Shown here piece by piece: positions 8,579 to 11,897 of a stretch of 11,897 nucleotides of DNA. Source of the stretch: Chthoniobacter sp. (GTDB lineage: Bacteria > Verrucomicrobiota > Verrucomicrobiia > Chthoniobacterales > Chthoniobacteraceae); assembly GCA_025351065.1 (NCBI GenBank), contig JANXWQ010000123.1, forward strand, positions 1 through 11,897, in the 5' to 3' direction. The notes below the pieces were generated by a model that saw nothing but the letters and a program-made list of their open reading frames with translations, was not told the origin of the DNA and made no database searches. Positions within the stretch are counted from its first letter, which is position 1; every line of letters starts with the position of its first letter. Position numbers and translations under genes: made by a program.

Positions 8579-9464
8579 TGCGCGCGGAGACGGGCTGGTA
8601 GCCGCGCCCGGAGCAGCCGCCGATTTTCCCAAAGTCGATGCCGAAGACGACGAAGCCCTCGAAATTCTGCGCGTCGCGATTCGTGCCCCACTGCGCGACG
8701 AAATCGAGGTGCGTGCGCGGCGTGGGCCGCCACTGAATGCTTGGGCCGACGAGGCATCTCCGCAGCGAATCCCCGCGCCCGCCGGCCACACTTTCGTCCT
8801 TGTATTGCAGCTCGATCCCGACCCCAAGTTTGTCGTCGATCACCGAGTAGCTGAGGCCGCCCTGGATCGCGAATTCCGTCGCGCGCGCGCCACCGATTTC
8901 CTGCTCGAAAGCGCCGTTCAGCGCCCAGTGCAGCCGCCGCGTAAGGGCGTCGCCGAGCAGCAGCTTGAACTCGTACACGTCCGGCCCGTAGTGCGAATTC
9001 GCGAGCTTGTATTCCGCGTAGAGCGTCGGGTTCGCGGGGATTTTTCCCCAGTCGGCAAAGGCGAAGCGCAGCTCGAAGGCGACATTTTCGTGACGCGCAC
9101 GGCGGTTCTCGTCGGCCACCCAGTTTTCATAAATGTCGAGCTGCATCCGGCCCGGCAGGCCGATCTCGAGTTCGTGCTGGAAAAGATTTTCGACCGTGTG
9201 ATCGCGGTTGTCGCGGATGCGGTACCACTGCTCGTAGCCGACCTCCCAAGGCGCTTTCTGGAGATAGACGCGCGTGCTCGTGAAGCGGCGGTGCGAAGTC
9301 CACTCGGGCCGCCCGGTTTCATCCGCCGGACGCTCCTCGGCGAGGCCGAGGCCGGTCGAGAAAGACATCTCGGTCGGCGGCGGCGTGAGATCGCGCTCGG
9401 CGGCTTGGGCGGCGGTGAAAGCGGTGAGCGCGAGGACGGGGAGGGGGAGTTTGGAATGGATCAT
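8571..9464 (-). CDS. Outer-membrane beta-barrel protein
   Basis: A 297-residue exported protein. MIHSKLPLPVLALTAFTAAQA is a Sec signal peptide, probably cut near residue 21-22. The rest alternates polar and hydrophobic residues in 9-12-residue strands with many aromatics and Gly/Asn/Asp turns (VGYEQWYRIRDN, LFQHELEIGLPGRMQLDIYENW, VAFELRFAFADW, LYAEYKLANSHYGPDVYEFKLLLGDAL, LHWALNGAFEQEIGG, FAIQGGLSYSVIDDKLGVGIELQYKDE, HLDFVAQWGTN, FEGFVVFGIDFG). This is the pattern of a closed beta-barrel of about 12-14 strands, like the 'putative outer-membrane porin/transporter' families. The barrel appears to end at FGIDFG, with a short basic tail. It is divergent from the histidine kinase and convergent with the MocR gene. 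Its specific role is unknown; regulation by the neighbouring kinase is possible but unsupported. Confidence 0.8.
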   Translation of the reverse strand: MIHSKLPLPVLALTAFTAAQAAERDLTPPPTEMSFSTGLGLAEERPADETGRPEWTSHRRFTSTRVYLQKAPWEVGYEQWYRIRDNRDHTVENLFQHELEIGLPGRMQLDIYENWVADENRRARHENVAFELRFAFADWGKIPANPTLYAEYKLANSHYGPDVYEFKLLLGDALTRRLHWALNGAFEQEIGGARATEFAIQGGLSYSVIDDKLGVGIELQYKDESVAGGRGDSLRRCLVGPSIQWRPTPRTHLDFVAQWGTNRDAQNFEGFVVFGIDFGKIGGCSGRGYQPVSARSR

Positions 9465-9727
9465 GCAGAGGGTGGTGGGTGTAGGTGAAAATGGACGCGC
9501 GCGCTTTAGCAGCGGATGTGCCGCCGCCCGTTTCCACCGCGTCTTCCGGTTTTTTCCAAAGCCTCTATCCGCCGCCGAATCCTTTGCCCATCAGCCTTCC
9601 TGAGCGATCCGCATTTTCCCAAACGAACTGCGCCAGACCGCCGCCGACCGCCCCCGCCGTTTCCGCGCGTGGACAAAACTTAACCTTGTCATCCATCTTC
9701 GCGGACACCTTGTATCCGCCGCCCCGC
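9465..9727. promoter_or_regulatory. Divergent spacer between outer-membrane gene and histidine kinase
   Basis: 263 bp, AT-richer than its neighbours. A possible rightward promoter is TTGTCA (9686-9691), an 18-bp spacer and TTGTAT (9710-9715), which would start transcription only a few bases before the kinase ATG and so give a nearly leaderless mRNA. An 11-bp direct repeat TATCCGCCGCC occurs near 9568 and 9713. No Shine-Dalgarno site precedes either gene. The kinase frame is open through this spacer, but the family N-terminus starts at 9728. Confidence 0.3.
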
Positions 9728-11197
9728 ATGTTCCGACCTCGCGCTTCCACCCTTTGGCTCCGCCTTGCCGCGCCGTTTTTGCTGTTCGTGGTGGCGGGTT
9801 CCATTGGCATCGCGCTGTGGCTGCACGCGGCGGCGCAGCGCGAGTCGCAGACCGTCTTCGCCACGCTCGCGCGGACGAATGCCGAGTTCATTCGCAGCGC
9901 GAAGCTGCCCGCGAATGAGCGCGTCGCTGAATCCATCGGGCGCGTGCTCGGCATGGACGTGTTCTTTCGCCAAAGCACCTGGGACATGAGCCTCGGCGAA
10001 GGCGGCGCGACCGATGTGCAGAAAAGCCGCGAGCTGGTGCCCGCGCCCAGCGGCCCGCTGGCGGAGCACGCCGGGCTGCTCGGGGAACTCGTGGCGGAGC
10101 AGGGCATCGTCAGCGCGGGCTCGGACTACGAGGCCATCGCGGTGCCGATGGACAAAGAGCGCAGCCTCATCGTCGTGCGCCGCGTGCAGCCGGCGATCGG
10201 CTTTTTGCTGAAGCCGGAAACGCTGCTGGTGCTCGCCGTTTTCTGGCTTTTTTCCGTGGGCCTCGCGTGGGCGCTGGCGCGCGGGCTGGTGCGCCCGCTG
10301 CGCCTGCTCGCGCAACGGCTGCCGCACATCCAGAACGATGCCGAGCTGCTACCCGGCGCGGAGCGGAATGACGAGATCGGCCAGGTCGCCCGCGCCTATT
10401 TGGAAACGCGCGCGCAGCTCCGCGCCGAGCGTGTGCGCCGCGAACAGGCCGAGCGTCTCGCGCTACTCGGCCGCATGGCCACGGGTCTGGCGCACGAGAT
10501 TCACAATCCGCTTTCCGCCATCCGCATGCACGCCCAGCTCATCGACTCCGCGGTGGACGGCGAGCAGGCCGCGGCGCTGCGCGACTCGCTACCCGTGCTG
10601 CTCGGCGAGACGGCGAAAATCGAAGGGTTGGTCAACCAGTGGATGTTCCTCGCTCGCCCCGCGCCGCCGCAGACCGCGCCCGCCGACCTCGCCGAAATCG
10701 TGAGCGGAGTCGTCCGCGCGCTCGGCCCGCAGGCGGCGCACGCGCGGGTGGAAATCGTCAGCGAACTTCCCGCCGGCCTGCGCGCGAGCGTGGATGCGCG
10801 CCGGATTTCGCAGGCCGTCGGCAACATCGCCATGAACGCCATCCAAGCCATGCCCGGCGGCGGCACCCTGACCATCAGCGGCTGGCGCGGCGACAGCGTG
10901 CGCCTCGTCTTTCGCGACACCGGCGTGGGCTTTTCGCCGACGGCACTCGCGCAGCACGCCGAGCTTTTCTTTTCCGAAAAGGAAGGCGGCATGGGCATCG
11001 GCCTCAGCGTCACCGCCGAGATCCTCAAGGCCCACCATGGCGCGCTGGTCGTGGGGAACGGGCCGGACGGCGGCGCGGTGGTGACGGTGCAGCTACCTTT
11101 GCTGGTGGAAAAATCCGAAATCCGAAATCCGAAACAAATTTCAAAAGTGTGTAATTCAAAGGGTCTTAGCAGCTTTACGAGGAGGAAAGGAGCATAA
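9728..11197 (+). CDS. Sensor histidine kinase, 3' end rewritten by IS insertion
   Basis: A 489-residue inner-membrane kinase. TM1 is about residues 10-30 (LAAPFLLFVVAGSIGIALWL). A periplasmic sensor of about 130 residues shows no family I recognise. TM2 is about 164-187 (ETLLVLAVFWLFSVGLAWALA), followed by a HAMP linker (LVRPLRLLAQRLPHI...RNDEIGQVARAYLETRAQL). HisKA has LALLGRMATGLAHEIHNPLS with phosphoacceptor His256. HATPase_c has the N box GNIAMNAIQAM (Asn366, Asn370), DTGVGF (Asp397) and GGMGIGLSV. The HEIHNPLSA motif resembles NtrB/AtoS-like kinases. The catalytic core ends at TVQLPLLVEK; after it come residues from the AAATCCG repeat (KSEIRNPKQ) and then GLSSFTRRKGA, read from the IS left end to a TAA at 11195-11197. 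The native stop is therefore gone. No response regulator is in the window; it may lie beyond the IS. Activity is probably kept. Confidence 0.9.
   Translation: MFRPRASTLWLRLAAPFLLFVVAGSIGIALWLHAAAQRESQTVFATLARTNAEFIRSAKLPANERVAESIGRVLGMDVFFRQSTWDMSLGEGGATDVQKSRELVPAPSGPLAEHAGLLGELVAEQGIVSAGSDYEAIAVPMDKERSLIVVRRVQPAIGFLLKPETLLVLAVFWLFSVGLAWALARGLVRPLRLLAQRLPHIQNDAELLPGAERNDEIGQVARAYLETRAQLRAERVRREQAERLALLGRMATGLAHEIHNPLSAIRMHAQLIDSAVDGEQAAALRDSLPVLLGETAKIEGLVNQWMFLARPAPPQTAPADLAEIVSGVVRALGPQAAHARVEIVSELPAGLRASVDARRISQAVGNIAMNAIQAMPGGGTLTISGWRGDSVRLVFRDTGVGFSPTALAQHAELFFSEKEGGMGIGLSVTAEILKAHHGALVVGNGPDGGAVVTVQLPLLVEKSEIRNPKQISKVCNSKGLSSFTRRKGA
11111..11134 (+). repeat. Tandem 7-bp repeat AAATCCG, about 3.4 copies
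   Basis: Three exact AAATCCG units (11111-11131) plus AAA. Because 7 is not a multiple of 3, the repeat is read through in all frames; here it encodes KSEIRNPK at the kinase C-terminus, just past the ATPase domain. It is AT-rich against its surroundings and lies 27 bp before the IS. It looks like a spacer-type repeat brought into the coding frame. Confidence 0.85.
11161..11177 (+). repeat. IS left terminal inverted repeat
   Basis: GGGTCTTAGCAGCTTTA, identical to the reverse complement of the window's last 17 bases. Matching stops at the eighteenth base. Confidence 0.93.
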
Positions 11198-11211
11198 CAT
11201 GCTGATGGTGA

Positions 11212-11883
11212 ATGAAAAACAAGTACATAAAGCACGCGCACATTTCCGAAGGGTTATTTCGGAGGGTCTTGAAGTTGTTTTGTGCGGATATTCCGGCGCG
11301 GACGACGGGCGGTTTGGCCGGGTTGAGCGTGCAGGGGACACAACAACTTTACGATGGGTTGCGGTTGCGGATCATGGAACTGGCGCTGGCCGAGGCGCGG
11401 CCGTTTGCGGGCGAGGTGGAGATCGACGAGAGCTACTTTGGGGCGCGGCGGGTGCGTGGCAAACGCGGGCGCGGCGCGGGCGGCAAGACCCCCGTCATCG
11501 GCCTGCTCAAGCGCGGCGGCAAGGTCTTCACCGAGATCGTCGAGAACTGCTCCAAACAAGCACTGATGCCGATCATCAAGGGCCAGGTGCTCTCCGCAAC
11601 CACCGTTTATACCGACGGCTGGAAGTCTTATGACGGCCTGGTTTTGGGTGGCTACAAACACCACCGCATCCATCATCATCAAAACCAATTCGCGCGCGGC
11701 AAGAATCACGTCAATGGCATCGAGAGCTTCTGGAGCTTTACCAAACTGCGCCTCGCCAAACTCCGCGGCATCCGCGCTCATTACTTCTTCCTCCACCTCA
11801 AAGAATCCGAATGGCGTTTCAATCATCGTCACGATAATCTCTACCTTCTCTTACTCAAAAACCTCCGCTCAAATCCCCTCTAA
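11212..11883 (+). CDS. IS1595-family DDE transposase
   Basis: A 223-residue transposase starting MKNKYIKHAHISEG, the usual start of the IS1016-like group. An N-terminal helix-turn-helix-like region covers about 10-60. The DDE catalytic domain (ISXO2-like, RNase H fold) follows, with the acidic triad visible as EVEIDESYFG, TVYTDGWKSYDG and HVNGIESFWSF. RRVRGKRGRG, TPVIGLLKRGGKVFTEIV, FARGKNHVNG and LHLKESEWRFNHR are further family blocks. It is full length with no frameshift. A TGA directly abuts the ATG in frame, so 11212 is the earliest start. The strong purine-rich site AGGAGGAAAGGAG (11180-11192) is too far upstream (about 19 nt) to serve this ATG directly and is better placed for an out-of-frame ATG at 11199, which may limit expression. 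It cuts and joins the element's ends. Confidence 0.95.
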   Translation: MKNKYIKHAHISEGLFRRVLKLFCADIPARTTGGLAGLSVQGTQQLYDGLRLRIMELALAEARPFAGEVEIDESYFGARRVRGKRGRGAGGKTPVIGLLKRGGKVFTEIVENCSKQALMPIIKGQVLSATTVYTDGWKSYDGLVLGGYKHHRIHHHQNQFARGKNHVNGIESFWSFTKLRLAKLRGIRAHYFFLHLKESEWRFNHRHDNLYLLLLKNLRSNPL

Positions 11884-11897
11884 AGCTGCTAAGACCC
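11881..11897 (-). repeat. IS right terminal inverted repeat
   Basis: TAAAGCTGCTAAGACCC, the exact reverse complement of the left repeat. Its inner TAA is also the transposase stop codon, so the coding sequence runs right into the element's end. The window stops on its outer base. Confidence 0.93.

Larger units (their letters stand above)
11161..11897 (+). mobile_element. Complete IS1595-family insertion sequence (IS1016-like group)
   Basis: A 737-bp element bounded by 17-bp perfect inverted repeats, with one full-length DDE transposase in between. Length and protein type fit the IS1595 family, IS1016/ISXO2-like. These elements usually make 8-bp target duplications: the left flank candidate is AATTCAAA (11153-11160), but the right flank lies outside the window. 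The left end carries the last codons and stop of the kinase gene, so the insertion is within or at the end of that gene's transcribed region. The intact transposase and perfect ends suggest recent arrival and possible activity. Confidence 0.92.

Noticed and set aside
7016..9630. Shared 10-mer AAACGAACTG upstream of the MocR gene (7016-7025) and of the kinase (9621-9630)
   Set aside because: A 10-bp identity is expected many times by chance in a window of this size, and the flanks do not match.
11199..11633. 144-codon frame in the IS, perhaps part of a frameshifted transposase
   Set aside because: The 11212 frame alone encodes the full IS1595 transposase with all three catalytic acids; this frame has no family features, and reaching the transposase frame would need a +1 shift not known for the family.

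Overview
The window is GC-rich DNA from a Gram-negative bacterium. It encodes an outer-membrane beta-barrel protein with a signal peptide, a two-transmembrane histidine kinase and a GYF_2 membrane protein with Pro/Ala-rich segments. Almost none of the chromosomal genes has a recognisable Shine-Dalgarno site, and a small AAATCCG tandem repeat is present. Together these suggest Verrucomicrobiota (Opitutae-like). That placement is an inference from gene style; there is no rRNA or other direct marker.

Layout. 1-444 (-): 5' part of a secreted small-domain protein that runs off the left edge. 655-1206 (+): yaeQ. 1241-3828 (-): a three-gene operon, read from the right as tgt-mnmD fusion, then a YbcJ-like S4 RNA-binding protein, then a zinc-ribbon protein with a C-terminal membrane anchor. 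4076-5653 (+): a GYF_2 / transmembrane / low-complexity / SH3-like protein. 5699-6966 (-): a DUF2917 gene and an EamA-type exporter joined by a GTGA overlap, divergent from 7091-8536 (+), a MocR-type GntR/aminotransferase regulator that probably controls them. 8571-9464 (-): an outer-membrane beta-barrel protein. 9728-11197 (+): a sensor histidine kinase. 11161-11897: a complete IS1595-family insertion sequence with 17-bp perfect terminal inverted repeats. It has landed at the 3' end of the kinase gene and supplies the last codons and the stop.

The most unusual item is the fusion of tRNA-guanine transglycosylase (queuosine, wobble G34) with an MnmD/DUF752-type methyltransferase (mnm5U, wobble U34) in one 686-residue chain, co-transcribed with a small RNA-binding protein. 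It would join two chemistries acting on the same anticodon position of different tRNAs. Other points of note are a near-perfect 35-nt palindrome upstream of the fusion gene, a tiny ORF whose stop overlaps the fusion's GTG start, the MocR-DUF2917-EamA divergon with candidate operator repeats, and the IS/kinase junction. The window ends on the last base of the IS, which looks like a contig break at a multicopy repeat. I saw no tRNA, rRNA, CRISPR or phage genes.
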